A stretch of DNA of 64,000 nt from NCBI RefSeq assembly GCF_005869225.1, contig NZ_SWFP01000003.1, positions 372,001-436,000 of the forward strand, written 5' to 3'. The position numbers and the translations under genes were made by a program. Positions 27,666 through 36,580 of this stretch are shown piece after piece. The stretch's first letter is position 1. Every line of letters begins with the position of its first letter. This DNA comes from Dyadobacter bucti. GTDB lineage: Bacteria > Bacteroidota > Bacteroidia > Cytophagales > Spirosomataceae. The notes under the pieces were generated by a model. That model was not told the DNA's origin and ran no database searches. It saw nothing but the letters and a program-made list of their open reading frames with translations.

Positions 27666-28622
27666 TTATTTCTTTAATCCTAATTCTCTTAACCGCTCAT
27701 CCAGAAACTCGCCCGCAGTCATATTGGTATACAATTTTGGCTGGTCAGCCGTGACACAGCTTTCCAGGCACGTCAGGTCCATATCCGCCCTGGGATGCAT
27801 GAAAAACGGGATTGAATAGCGGGACGTACCCATTTTTTCCCGCGGCGGATTGACAACTCTGTGAATCGTGGATTTTAATTTATGGTTGGTAAGCCTGTCG
27901 AGCATATCGCCTACATTGACTACGATCTGATCGGGCAGGGCCGTGATTGCGATCCACTCACCGTCCCGACGGAGCACTTCCAGCCCTTCTGCGCTGGCGC
28001 CCATCAGCAAAGTGATCAGGTTAATGTCTCCGTGGGCTGCGGCCCTTACGGCACCTTCAGGTACCAGTTCTGGGTTTGGGATCGGGAAGTAATGCAATGC
28101 CCTTAAAAGGCTGTCGCCGTTTTTAACTTTATCTTCAAAATAATCTTCCGGCAAATTCAGGTATAGCGCAATAGCCCTGAGCAATGTTTTTCCCGCCTGT
28201 TCAAAAGTTTCGTAAACTTTGAGTGTATATTTTTTGAAATCGGGCAGTTCGTCCGGGAAAATATTGGAAGGCATGCTGCCGATCGGGTCAGGCTGGCCGA
28301 TGTGGTAAAATTCTTTGAGATCTCCTACTTTAAATCCTTTCGCGGTTTCTTTGCCTTTGCCCACATAACCCCGCTGACCGAAAAGTTCGGCAAATTCATA
28401 TTTCCTTTTTATTTCATCGGGGAATTCAAAAAACTCCCTGACGGTATCGTAAAGACTGGCCCGCAGCGCATCACTGAGTCCGTGATTTTTGATGGCAACA
28501 AACCCGATGTTTGTAAATGCTTCCCCCAGATCTTCAACAAATTTTTCTTTCTGGCCGGCATCACCGGAAGTGAAATTGGCTAAATCCAGTGACGGGACTT
28601 GATTTAATAATGCAGGCTCCAT
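27666..28622 (-). CDS. Isopenicillin-N-synthase-like 2-oxoglutarate/Fe(II) dioxygenase
   Basis: Non-haem iron oxygenase of the 2OG-FeII family; the substrate is unknown, and bacterial members rarely make antibiotics. The DIOX_N domain fills about residues 8-120 (SLDLANFTSG, GFVAIKNHGLSD). The iron ligands are in AAAHGDINLITLL (H-x-D, about 190) and STIHRVVNPP (distal His, about 245), with the co-substrate Arg in SRYSIPFF. The 318-residue length is normal. The gene lies upstream of chrA on the same strand and 98 bp after the terminated sugar-isomerase gene. Confidence 0.88.
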   Translation of the reverse strand: MEPALLNQVPSLDLANFTSGDAGQKEKFVEDLGEAFTNIGFVAIKNHGLSDALRASLYDTVREFFEFPDEIKRKYEFAELFGQRGYVGKGKETAKGFKVGDLKEFYHIGQPDPIGSMPSNIFPDELPDFKKYTLKVYETFEQAGKTLLRAIALYLNLPEDYFEDKVKNGDSLLRALHYFPIPNPELVPEGAVRAAAHGDINLITLLMGASAEGLEVLRRDGEWIAITALPDQIVVNVGDMLDRLTNHKLKSTIHRVVNPPREKMGTSRYSIPFFMHPRADMDLTCLESCVTADQPKLYTNMTAGEFLDERLRELGLKK

Positions 28623-28676
28623 AATTGTTTTTTTGCAAAGTATAAAACTATCTGTTGGTTCTGCAACCCCCCGAAA

Positions 28677-28715
28677 GAAAACAGACTTGCCGGATATTAA
28701 TTCCCGGCAAGTCTG
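28677..28715 (-). terminator. Rho-independent terminator of the sugar-isomerase-like gene
   Basis: Perfect 12-bp stem (28682-28693 with 28704-28715) and 10-nt loop, followed on the minus strand by a T-rich tail. It lies 6 bp after the stop at 28721. Confidence 0.82.
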
Positions 28716-28720
28716 AAAAG

Positions 28721-29581
28721 TTATTCTTTGATTCCTTTGATATATGCAATCGTCTGCGGAATTTGTTTCAGGTAAGATGGGCTTTCATCCTCTATAAAGT
28801 AATGTTTGATGCCTACTTTTTTCGCGGCTTTCAACACGGCAGGGATATCGATCTGGCCTGTTCCGAGCGCTACATCATTGGTAGTGGGTGTGCCTCCGGA
28901 CAAATTACCTTTCACACCTTTTTTCAGGTCCTTCAGGTGCATTAGTTTCCAGCGGGTAGGGTATTTCAGGAGCAATTTTGCGGGGTCCTGTCCCGGAAAA
29001 GCAGTCCATAACACATCCATTTCAAAGGATACATACTCGGGATTTGTATTTTTTACAATGTAATCGAACAACGTTCCGTCTTCGTAGGGCACAAACTCAT
29101 AACCGTGATTGTGATAAGTAAGCGTGATTCCTGCTTCTTTCAGCTCTTTGCCGGCTTTGTTGAAATCGGCCACAGCCTTTTTTGCAGTTTCGAGGTCAAA
29201 ATTGCCTCCTTTGTGAGGTATCCAGGCTACCATTACATACTTGGCACCAAAGATTTTGGCATTCTTGATCGTCTCGGCGGTGCTTTCGCTGAGGAGTTTG
29301 TAATCAGCACCAATGGAAACCATTTTGATGCCTCGTTTGTCCAGTTGTTTGCGAAGTTCTTCTGCTGTCATGCCTTTGAGCGGTCCGCCTTCCATTTCAG
29401 TTACGCCCAGGGATTTGATCGTATCCAGAGTCGCCTCGATACCCTTGTCCCAGCTGCCGCGGAAAGTGTATGCCTGCAGACCGATGGGACTTGTATAAAC
29501 TGGTTTTCCCTGCGCAAATACGCCGGTCTGAGTGGCCAGCAGGGCAATTAAAAAACAACCCCAATATGTTAATTTCTGCAT
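28721..29581 (-). CDS. Exported sugar phosphate isomerase/epimerase-like TIM-barrel protein
   Basis: AP-endonuclease-2-like TIM barrel of the xylose-isomerase superfamily. A signal peptide (about residues 1-23, TGVFAQ) sends it out of the cytoplasm, which is common for Bacteroidota members and makes a sugar-phosphate substrate unlikely. Motifs are PIGLQAYTFRGSWDKG at the mature start, VTEMEGGPLKG, YHNHGYEF near residue 160 with a metal ligand, FEMDVLWTAFPGQDP near 195 and HYFIEDESPSY near 265. The length is 286 residues. A terminator follows it, and it appears to be a single-gene unit. The substrate is unknown. Confidence 0.85.
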   Translation of the reverse strand: MQKLTYWGCFLIALLATQTGVFAQGKPVYTSPIGLQAYTFRGSWDKGIEATLDTIKSLGVTEMEGGPLKGMTAEELRKQLDKRGIKMVSIGADYKLLSESTAETIKNAKIFGAKYVMVAWIPHKGGNFDLETAKKAVADFNKAGKELKEAGITLTYHNHGYEFVPYEDGTLFDYIVKNTNPEYVSFEMDVLWTAFPGQDPAKLLLKYPTRWKLMHLKDLKKGVKGNLSGGTPTTNDVALGTGQIDIPAVLKAAKKVGIKHYFIEDESPSYLKQIPQTIAYIKGIKE

Positions 29582-29666
29582 TTTGATAATGTTTAAAGTT
29601 TGATTTGATACTAAGATTGAATGCCCGAAGATAGCCTTGTTAAAAGCAGGTGCTTCCTTTGATATA

Positions 29667-31043
29667 CTAAAATCCGTCTGCCTTGATTTGCTTTTCGGTT
29701 ATCTCGCCATATTTCTTTACCTGGTCTCTGATTTCATCGGCTTTTCCGATCAGGACAAACTGCAGATTGTTTTTGGGAAAATAGGTAGCAATGACTTCTT
29801 TCGCCTGTGCTGTGGTGAGTCCGTCGACTTTGCTTTGAAAGGTATTGATAAAATTTCCATCAAAATTATAGACGAACATATCGGTTAACAGACGGGCTAG
29901 GGCACCGGCAGACTCGTATTCCGGTGGAAAATCGCCTTTTACATATGCCTTGGCAGAGGCGAGGATTTCTTCGTTGATACCAGTTTTGTGCAGACTGTCC
30001 AATACACTCAGCGCCATATCGATCGCCGGGACTGTAGTGGAATTTTTGGTAAAGGTACTGATCGCGAAAGTGCCCGCATATTTGTACCTGCTGAACCGGC
30101 TGCCGGCACCATAAGTCAGACCGGAATTTACGCGGAGCGCGTCATTGAGCCAGGAAGTAAACCGGCCACCAAGAATTGTATTCATCACCAGCACCGGCAC
30201 ATAGTCAGGAGAATTGTAATCAATGCCTTTGCCGCCGATCAGAAAAGTGGTTTCCCGTGCATCGTCTTTATTGACGAGCAGAACCCGGCTTTTGTCAAAT
30301 TCTAGGTCCGGAGCTACCCGTTTTACCATCCGCGATTCGGCAGTTTTCCAGTTGCTGAACAAAGCAGTGATCGTCTTTTTCATGTCGGCAGTTTTGAAAT
30401 CACCAACCACCGCAATTGCGCCACGTCCTGTGGTATAATTACTTTTATAAAAGGCTTTTACGTCTGCGGAAGTGATTTTCTCCACCGTGGATTTCGTACC
30501 CCCGACAGGCGTGGCATAGGGGAAGCTTTTAAACAAAAATACATTGAAATAATTGCCGATCACCGAGCGTGGGCTTTCCTTTTGCTGCGTGAGTTCGAGC
30601 AAAGTCCTTTGCTTGTGTTTGTCAAATTCCGTCGCGTCGAAAACAGGATACATCAGTACCTGCTGAATGATATCAAACAGCTTTTCCTGATCTTTTGCAG
30701 CAAATGAAGATGTCAGGCCGGCACTTTCTTTCCCGGCCACGGTATTGAGCGTCGCGCCGACAAAGTCCGTCATTTCCTCTATCTGCGGCTTCGTATATTT
30801 TTGTGTTCCAAAAACAAGGGCATCCGCTGTCAGGCTCGACAGCCCGTACCGGTCACCGTCGTTCATGGCGCCGGCGTCAAATACCGCGGATACATTGATG
30901 AGTGGCACTTCGTGCTGTTCCATCAGATAGATGGTCAGGCCGTTTTTGAGCGTGAATTTTTCATATTTCGGGACTTTAAAATTGTTCTGCGCAACAGCGT
31001 TGACAGCCAGCATCGCAAAAAATAAAAAGAATATATTTTTCAT
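29667..31043 (-). CDS. M16 peptidase-like protein, zinc-site-less subunit
   Basis: Insulinase/processing-peptidase family protein, exported by a signal peptide ending VNAVAQ (about residue 18). The position where active M16 enzymes have HxxEH reads SLTADA here (about residues 69-74), so it cannot bind zinc. The C-terminal half retains GRFTSWLNDALRVNSGLTYG (about 285-304), the Arg/Tyr pair supplied in trans by the non-catalytic subunit of two-chain M16B peptidases. The length is 458 residues. It lies directly downstream of the active M16 gene (41-bp gap), so the two probably form a periplasmic heterodimer. Confidence 0.9.
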   Translation of the reverse strand: MKNIFFLFFAMLAVNAVAQNNFKVPKYEKFTLKNGLTIYLMEQHEVPLINVSAVFDAGAMNDGDRYGLSSLTADALVFGTQKYTKPQIEEMTDFVGATLNTVAGKESAGLTSSFAAKDQEKLFDIIQQVLMYPVFDATEFDKHKQRTLLELTQQKESPRSVIGNYFNVFLFKSFPYATPVGGTKSTVEKITSADVKAFYKSNYTTGRGAIAVVGDFKTADMKKTITALFSNWKTAESRMVKRVAPDLEFDKSRVLLVNKDDARETTFLIGGKGIDYNSPDYVPVLVMNTILGGRFTSWLNDALRVNSGLTYGAGSRFSRYKYAGTFAISTFTKNSTTVPAIDMALSVLDSLHKTGINEEILASAKAYVKGDFPPEYESAGALARLLTDMFVYNFDGNFINTFQSKVDGLTTAQAKEVIATYFPKNNLQFVLIGKADEIRDQVKKYGEITEKQIKADGF

Positions 31044-31084
31044 CGGGAAAGAATTGATGTTTTAAATAAGTTGACTGGCAGACA

Positions 31085-32407
31085 TTATTTTGATTTTTCC
31101 GGGAGCAAAAAGCCTGTTGTTTTGTTGCGGTCGGTAAAATACGCTGCCGCCACTCGTTTGATATCGGCGGTCGTCACTTTTTGATATAATTCCGGAGCCT
31201 CAAACATTTTCCTGTAATCGCCGAAGAACACATCATAAGTCCCGATGCTGTTTGCTTTTCCGTTGATGGTTTCCAGCGTGCGATAGAATTCCATCAGCTT
31301 CTGATTTTTCACTTTCTGAAGCTCTTCTTCGGTAACACCGTCCTTGATGATCATTTCCAGCTGTCCGGAGATGGATTTTTCCAGAGCCTCTGCGGAGATA
31401 TTATCGGCAGCTACGGCGAAAATTGTAAAAATATTGGGATCAAAACCTTCTCCCAGCGAGGTAAACACCCTTGCGGCGATCGTACTGTCCATCACCAGTG
31501 ATTTCACCAGCCGCGAAGAATTGCCTGAAGTCAGGAGACTGCTCAGCAAATCGAGTGCATAATAATCCTGGTGGCCCGTTTGCGGTGTGTGGTATGCCAT
31601 CAGAATATTGGGTGTGGTGATATCTTTATAAGCAGTAACCCGGCGTTCGCCATTCTGAGGAGGTTCTATTGTCCTGATTTTGGGTGGCAAGCCGCGCGCA
31701 GGTATAGGTGCCATATACTGGTCGGCCAGTTTGCGCACCTGGCCCATAGTAATATCGCCCACCACCACCACAGTAGCATTGTTGGGCGAATAATATGTTT
31801 TGAAATAATTTTCAAGGTCTTCCTGCGTCCAGCTTTTGATGTCCGATTCAAAACCGATCACCGGAAACATATATGGATGCTCCTGGAAAGCAACCGATTG
31901 TACTTGTTCGCCGATCAGCCTGTAGTTACTGTTTTCTAATCCGGTGCTCCGCTCAGAAAGTACTACACCCCGCTCACTTTCAACCATTTTCGGGTCAATG
32001 GAGAGGCTGGCAATACGGTCGGATTCAAGCTTGAAAATCGTTTCGAGCGCATCTTTCTGAAACCAGTCGGTATACACGGTTACGTTTTCGGTTGTATAGG
32101 CATTGTTGGAGCCACCATTGGCTTCCATAACGCGGTCGAACTCCTTGGGACCGTAATTTTTGGAACCATTGAACATCATGTGTTCAAAAAAGTGGGAGAG
32201 GCCGGTGATGCCGTGGACTTCATTTCGCGAACCGACTTTCCAGAACAAGTACATATTTGCCGTCGGGATGGAATGGTCTTCCAGTACCAGAAATTTCATT
32301 CCGTTCGGTAAGGTAAAAGTCTTTACGTCGTCTGGTTTGTTCTGGGCGTATGCTGCCCCGAAACCAGCGATTAATGCCGCGGAAAGCAGCAAATTTTTTA
32401 GCCTCAT
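31085..32407 (-). CDS. M16 zinc peptidase, catalytic subunit
   Basis: Exported peptidase of the M16B family, 440 residues, with a signal peptide to about residue 21 (GAAYAQ). The inverted zinc motif is intact: H72-F-F-E75-H76 in GLSHFFEHMMFNGS, with a distal Glu in ESERGVVLSER near residue 150. NNAYTTENVTVYTDWF, a typical edge-strand motif, follows the zinc helix. The second domain (about 195-430) lacks the Arg/Tyr pair arrangement seen in its neighbour, consistent with a two-chain enzyme. It probably degrades peptides in the periplasm. Confidence 0.92.
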   Translation of the reverse strand: MRLKNLLLSAALIAGFGAAYAQNKPDDVKTFTLPNGMKFLVLEDHSIPTANMYLFWKVGSRNEVHGITGLSHFFEHMMFNGSKNYGPKEFDRVMEANGGSNNAYTTENVTVYTDWFQKDALETIFKLESDRIASLSIDPKMVESERGVVLSERSTGLENSNYRLIGEQVQSVAFQEHPYMFPVIGFESDIKSWTQEDLENYFKTYYSPNNATVVVVGDITMGQVRKLADQYMAPIPARGLPPKIRTIEPPQNGERRVTAYKDITTPNILMAYHTPQTGHQDYYALDLLSSLLTSGNSSRLVKSLVMDSTIAARVFTSLGEGFDPNIFTIFAVAADNISAEALEKSISGQLEMIIKDGVTEEELQKVKNQKLMEFYRTLETINGKANSIGTYDVFFGDYRKMFEAPELYQKVTTADIKRVAAAYFTDRNKTTGFLLPEKSK

Positions 32408-32473
32408 TGCATATTGGTTTTTAATTGATGTGTAATGATAATGAAATTTGAAAAAAGCATGATTGTAATCTGC

Positions 32474-32481
32474 TATTTTTG
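32474..32481 (+). promoter_or_regulatory. Putative -7 element of the EEP-family gene
   Basis: TATTTTTG matches TAnnTTTG and lies 26 bp before the ATG at 32508. A TTG at 32448-32450 is 23 nt upstream, slightly too far for the usual spacing. Confidence 0.4.
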
Positions 32482-32507
32482 GCGTTGTTGTTTCTATATC
32501 CTGTTGA

Positions 32508-33317
32508 ATGATGAAAAATCTACTTTACTGTGCCCTGACACTGATTTTATGCGCTGCATTTACCTCGGCTCCCGATAAAGATCCTGAAAATGTTTCGCCG
32601 GAAAAGCAGCTTCTTAAAGTCATGACCTATAACATTCATCATTGTAACCCGCCGTCTGCCGGAGACAAGATCGATGTGGAGGCCATTGCCAAAGTAATCA
32701 ACGCAGAAAAGCCTGATTTCGTGGCTTTGCAGGAAGTGGACGTAAACACCGAACGTTCGGGGAAAGGGAAAAATCAGGCGCAACAGCTGGCCGAACTGAC
32801 GGGTATGAAATTCTATTTTTCCAAAGCCATTGACCATCAGGGCGGAGATTACGGGGTAGCCGTTTTGTCCCGCTTTCCGATTGTCGATTCCGTAAGGTAC
32901 GATCTGCCGGTACATGCCGACAAGCCGGAAGAAAACAGGACGATAGCCGCTGTAACGGTTGTTCTCCCCTCAAAACAAAAAATGATCTTTGCGAGTACGC
33001 ATTTGGGGTTAAAAGAACCTAACCGGCTTTTGCAGGCTGAAAAGATCATTGAACATTTTGGCAAAACCAAATTACCTATGATCCTGGCGGGGGATTTCAA
33101 CGCGGTTCCGGAAAGTCCGGTGATAGCTCATTTTGACAAATATTTCACGCGCACCTGCTCAGATTGTAAACCCACTATCCCTGTTGAAAATCCGGATAAA
33201 ACGATTGACTTTATCATGTCAAATAAAGGCAGCAAGCTACGAGGATCCAATACCCGTGTAATTGACGAGCAATATGCGTCGGATCATTTGCCGGTCGTGG
33301 CGGAATTTGAGCTGTAA
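32508..33317 (+). CDS. Exported endonuclease/exonuclease/phosphatase (EEP) family hydrolase
   Basis: Metal-dependent phosphohydrolase with the DNase I-like fold; secreted Bacteroidota members may act on nucleic acids, phospholipids or sugar phosphates, so the substrate is open. The N-terminus has a signal peptide (about 1-20). Family motifs are TYNIHHCNP (about residue 40), FVALQEVDVNTERSG (metal Glu, about 72), STHLGLKEP (about 165), ILAGDFNAVPESP (about 193), IDFIMSN and SDHLPVVAEFEL at the very end, containing the catalytic His. The length is 269 residues. The last 34 bp overlap the end of the opposing VRR-NUC gene. Confidence 0.9.
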   Translation: MMKNLLYCALTLILCAAFTSAPDKDPENVSPEKQLLKVMTYNIHHCNPPSAGDKIDVEAIAKVINAEKPDFVALQEVDVNTERSGKGKNQAQQLAELTGMKFYFSKAIDHQGGDYGVAVLSRFPIVDSVRYDLPVHADKPEENRTIAAVTVVLPSKQKMIFASTHLGLKEPNRLLQAEKIIEHFGKTKLPMILAGDFNAVPESPVIAHFDKYFTRTCSDCKPTIPVENPDKTIDFIMSNKGSKLRGSNTRVIDEQYASDHLPVVAEFEL

Positions 33318-35062
33318 TCGACGTCTGGCTTAATCCAATTGACCCTCACAATCCTGCTCTGCACCTGGTGCTCGGCGAAGAAATGCTGCCAGTGCAGCTG
33401 CCGGGAAGACAAATGGTCGGTGGGGGATTTAATTTCGATAAAAGCATATTCGTTTTCGTTCCAGACCAGTAAGTCGGGAAAGCCGCGGGTGTTTTCTCTG
33501 AGATTTAATGCGATTTCGATCATGATCGAATGGATCTGTTCGGGGCTGAGCAACGATATCAGTGTGAGGACCTTTTCCACGGCACCTTCGTACCATGGCA
33601 CCAGCACATTGGTGACGCCATATTTTTCAGCATAAGTTTCCCTCACTATATCTTCCATGACTTCCTTGCTATTGGCTAGTCTCAACCGCTCGGTGAGCTG
33701 GGCAGACCTTTTAAAATAAAAATCGGGAAGGAAAAAGTCGGACGGGATCCTTTGTAGCGGATTGTGGATCGTTTTGACATTGGTATCATATATAATGTCC
33801 CAGAAAAGCAGCCCGAAAAGCGCCCGCCACGGTTCATTTTCACTGAAAAAAGCCTGATACCCCTGTTCCCGATAGTAATGTATAGCGCCCAGTTCAACCT
33901 GATAGCGGTACATGACAGGTACTTCAATAGCATCCGCTGCTTTCAATGCCTGGGTTGTACGCTTGACGACCCGTTTCTTTTTGTTACTGATTTTTTCATA
34001 AAAATCCTGGCTGAAATAACGCTCATCTGCATTTTGCGGGTTCTCAGCTATTTCTTCACAAAGTGCCAGGGCTTCATCTATTTCTCCGAGATTGTAAAGC
34101 AGCCTGACACGTCTTTCACGGGCCGGAGCATCGTTGGTGAGCTGGTAGATCGTGAGTGCCTGTGAGAGCATTTTTTTTCTTTCCAGCCAGGCACTTACCC
34201 GCAGGATAAAGGAATTAAAAGACGGAATGGCCTTAATGCTCAAACCGGTACCGCTGCCGGATTGCCAGTTCATAAACCAGTCGAAAATTTCTTCTGGCGG
34301 AAGTACGGTTTTGATGTCATCAAAAGTCTCTTTCATCAGCGAGACCATCAATGTATCGTCGACGTCCTTGCGGCTTTCAAATTGTATGGATAAATGCTGT
34401 TCGTCGAACGATTGGAAACGTACATGCCCGAGGTCACGGATCACGAATTCGGTCATATCCGCATTCCGGTTGCCGAAAAACAGAAATTTCATCAGCATGA
34501 CTTCGGCCTCAAAGCTAACCTTGAACACAGGCTCTGTCTGGCAAATGATTTCGCATAATTTGCTGAACTCATATTCGTAGACCAGCCAGCGCACCAGATC
34601 GGGCTTGCGGATATTTTTGGAAGGCATGATGTCTGGCCCCAGCATTTTGGTGATGACCAGCAGCTCGGGTTTGGTAAAAAGGTCTATGATCTCATCCTGC
34701 CGGTTCTGATGTGAATCGCAGAGGGATTCGATAAAATCGTTTTCCAGCAGCTCATTCAAAACTGCTGGCAGGTCTGAAATTTCGGAGTAGGAAAGGCTGT
34801 TAACCCGGAAAAATGATTTGCTCCGGTTGCTGAAACGGATGAAAAGGCATTGCGCGTCTTCCGACAATCCATCATACTGGTTCAGGAACCGGCTCTCGTC
34901 TTCGTTCAGTACGTGTGCATATCTTTTGCGCACAAAATCCAGCACATAACCGAAATAATCATGGTAATACTTGGGTGGCAGATCCGCCGGAAACTCAGTA
35001 TTCTGAGCAAATGGATTGGAAAACACTGTACTGGAAACCGGATAAAAATTATTTGACATCAA
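33284..35062 (-). CDS. VRR-NUC domain nuclease, FAN1-like
   Basis: Large nuclease-like protein (592 residues; a second ATG is one codon later) of the PD-(D/E)xK superfamily. The VRR-NUC domain is at about 480-580, with the active-site pattern GFPDLLVW ... AFIEIKSPTDHLSSRQLHWQ (Asp, Glu-x-Lys, Gln). Upstream there is a SAP-like DNA-binding segment near residues 130-165 (TKPELLVITKML, IRKPDLVRWLV) and a helical repeat region (about 290-390). This arrangement and length match FAN1, the 5'-flap nuclease for interstrand crosslink repair, known in eukaryotes and in bacteria such as Pseudomonas. Orthology is inference. It stands alone and converges with the EEP gene. Confidence 0.82.
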   Translation of the reverse strand: MMSNNFYPVSSTVFSNPFAQNTEFPADLPPKYYHDYFGYVLDFVRKRYAHVLNEDESRFLNQYDGLSEDAQCLFIRFSNRSKSFFRVNSLSYSEISDLPAVLNELLENDFIESLCDSHQNRQDEIIDLFTKPELLVITKMLGPDIMPSKNIRKPDLVRWLVYEYEFSKLCEIICQTEPVFKVSFEAEVMLMKFLFFGNRNADMTEFVIRDLGHVRFQSFDEQHLSIQFESRKDVDDTLMVSLMKETFDDIKTVLPPEEIFDWFMNWQSGSGTGLSIKAIPSFNSFILRVSAWLERKKMLSQALTIYQLTNDAPARERRVRLLYNLGEIDEALALCEEIAENPQNADERYFSQDFYEKISNKKKRVVKRTTQALKAADAIEVPVMYRYQVELGAIHYYREQGYQAFFSENEPWRALFGLLFWDIIYDTNVKTIHNPLQRIPSDFFLPDFYFKRSAQLTERLRLANSKEVMEDIVRETYAEKYGVTNVLVPWYEGAVEKVLTLISLLSPEQIHSIMIEIALNLRENTRGFPDLLVWNENEYAFIEIKSPTDHLSSRQLHWQHFFAEHQVQSRIVRVNWIKPDVDYSSNSATTGK

Positions 35063-35236
35063 TATAAAGTTACCAAATAAATCCGTCTCCCGTCGATTTT
35101 CAGGACGGGTTTTTAAAGTTTATATTTATTTTGCGAAATGGCTGATTTTTAGAAAAATTGATAGTGTAAATAGGATTATACTTATTATGAAAGCTTGCTT
35201 TTCTCAATTACATAGTATATTATAAAGAAATTGGTT

Positions 35237-35244
35237 TACATTTG
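35237..35244 (+). promoter_or_regulatory. Putative -7 element of pgk
   Basis: TACATTTG lies 30 bp before the pgk ATG at 35274, in an AT-rich 211-bp gap. No TTG occurs at the ideal -33 distance. Confidence 0.5.
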
Positions 35245-35273
35245 TTTCCTATGGAAAACAATTTTACCTGCCC

Positions 35274-36464
35274 ATGACAACATTAGATTCTTATGATTTC
35301 TCAGGCAAAAAAGCCTTGGTTCGCGTTGACTTCAATGTTCCGCTTAATGACAAATTTGAGATCACGGACGATACACGCATCCGTGCAACTATCTCCACAA
35401 TCAACAAGATTCTTAATGACGGAGGCTCTGTCATACTGATGTCGCATTTGGGTCGTCCGAAAGACGGACCGACTGAAAAATACTCTCTGAAGCACCTCGT
35501 GAACCCGCTTTCCCTGATTCTTGGCAAAACCGTGAAGTTCGCTGACGACTGCGTTGGAGAAAGTGCAACCGAACTTGCCGGCGCTTTGCAGCCGGGCGAA
35601 GTATTGCTGCTTGAAAACCTTCGGTTTTACAAGGAAGAGGAAAAAGGTGATGAAGCTTTTGCCGAGAAATTGTCAAAACTGGGTGATGTTTGGGTGATGG
35701 ATGCTTTTGGTACCGCACACAGGGCACATGCTTCTACCGCGGTTATCGGCAAGTTTTTTACTGATAAAGTTTGCGGTTATGTGATGCAGGCTGAACTTGA
35801 TAATGCTGAAAGGCTTCTCGAACATTCAGAAAGACCTTTTACAGCGATTATGGGTGGGGCCAAAATTTCTGATAAAATTCTGATCATCGAACGTCTGCTT
35901 GACAAGGTGGATAATCTGATCATTGGCGGAGGGATGTCCTATACTTTTTCAAAAGCGCAGGGTGGAAGCATCGGACAGTCGCTACTGGAAGCTGATAAGC
36001 AGGATCTGACATTGGAACTGGTTAGAAAAGCGAAAGACAAAGGTGTTAACCTGATATTACCCGTGGATACTGTCATTGCAGACCGTTTCAGCAATGATGC
36101 GGAGCGTAAAGTAGTTACAGCAGGTGAGATTCCTGACAGCTGGCAGGGACTGGACATTGGTCCTGAAACCATCAAGATTTTTGCTGACATTGTTAAAAAC
36201 TCAAAAACAGTTCTTTGGAACGGTCCGATGGGTGTTTTTGAATTTCCAAACTTTGCACAGGGAACCAACGCAATTGCTGAGGCAGTGGTAGCGGTTACGG
36301 AGGAAAATGATGCATTCTCCCTGATCGGCGGCGGCGATTCTGCTTCTGCGATCAACAATGCAGGTTTTGGCGACCGCGTAAGCTATGTTTCGACAGGTGG
36401 TGGAGCGTTACTTGAGTATATGGAAGGGAAGACTTTACCAGGCGTTGCTGCTTTGGAAAGCTAG
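35274..36464 (+). CDS. pgk: Phosphoglycerate kinase
   Basis: Glycolytic enzyme that transfers phosphate from 1,3-bisphosphoglycerate to ADP, in the cytoplasm. The 396-residue length is canonical. Motifs: [11 protein letters not shown] (substrate site, residues 17-27), [13 protein letters not shown] (about 55-67), [15 protein letters not shown] (about 112), [12 protein letters not shown] (about 145), the hinge GGAKISDK (about 195), NGPMGVFEF (about 318) and the nucleotide-binding GGGDSASA (about 360). A single-gene unit with its own promoter and a strong terminator. Fructose-bisphosphate aldolase, another glycolytic gene, lies 22 kb away. Confidence 0.97.
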   Translation: MTTLDSYDFSGKKALVRVDFNVPLNDKFEITDDTRIRATISTINKILNDGGSVILMSHLGRPKDGPTEKYSLKHLVNPLSLILGKTVKFADDCVGESATELAGALQPGEVLLLENLRFYKEEEKGDEAFAEKLSKLGDVWVMDAFGTAHRAHASTAVIGKFFTDKVCGYVMQAELDNAERLLEHSERPFTAIMGGAKISDKILIIERLLDKVDNLIIGGGMSYTFSKAQGGSIGQSLLEADKQDLTLELVRKAKDKGVNLILPVDTVIADRFSNDAERKVVTAGEIPDSWQGLDIGPETIKIFADIVKNSKTVLWNGPMGVFEFPNFAQGTNAIAEAVVAVTEENDAFSLIGGGDSASAINNAGFGDRVSYVSTGGGALLEYMEGKTLPGVAALES

Positions 36465-36492
36465 TCTTCAGGTTTGTATTGCAGAAAATAAG

Positions 36493-36526
36493 AAATCCAT
36501 CCCTCACAGCGAGGGATGGATTTTCT
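36493..36526. terminator. Bidirectional terminator between pgk and the barrel receptor
   Basis: Perfect 13-bp stem (36493-36505 with 36511-36523), 5-nt loop, followed by T-rich sequence on the plus strand and by a weaker T-rich tail on the minus strand. It lies between the two convergent stops (36464 and 36581). Confidence 0.82.
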
Positions 36527-36580
36527 GCATAACAAACCTAACTAATTTATGAATTCAGGTCTTGCGACCGGGATTCCTGA

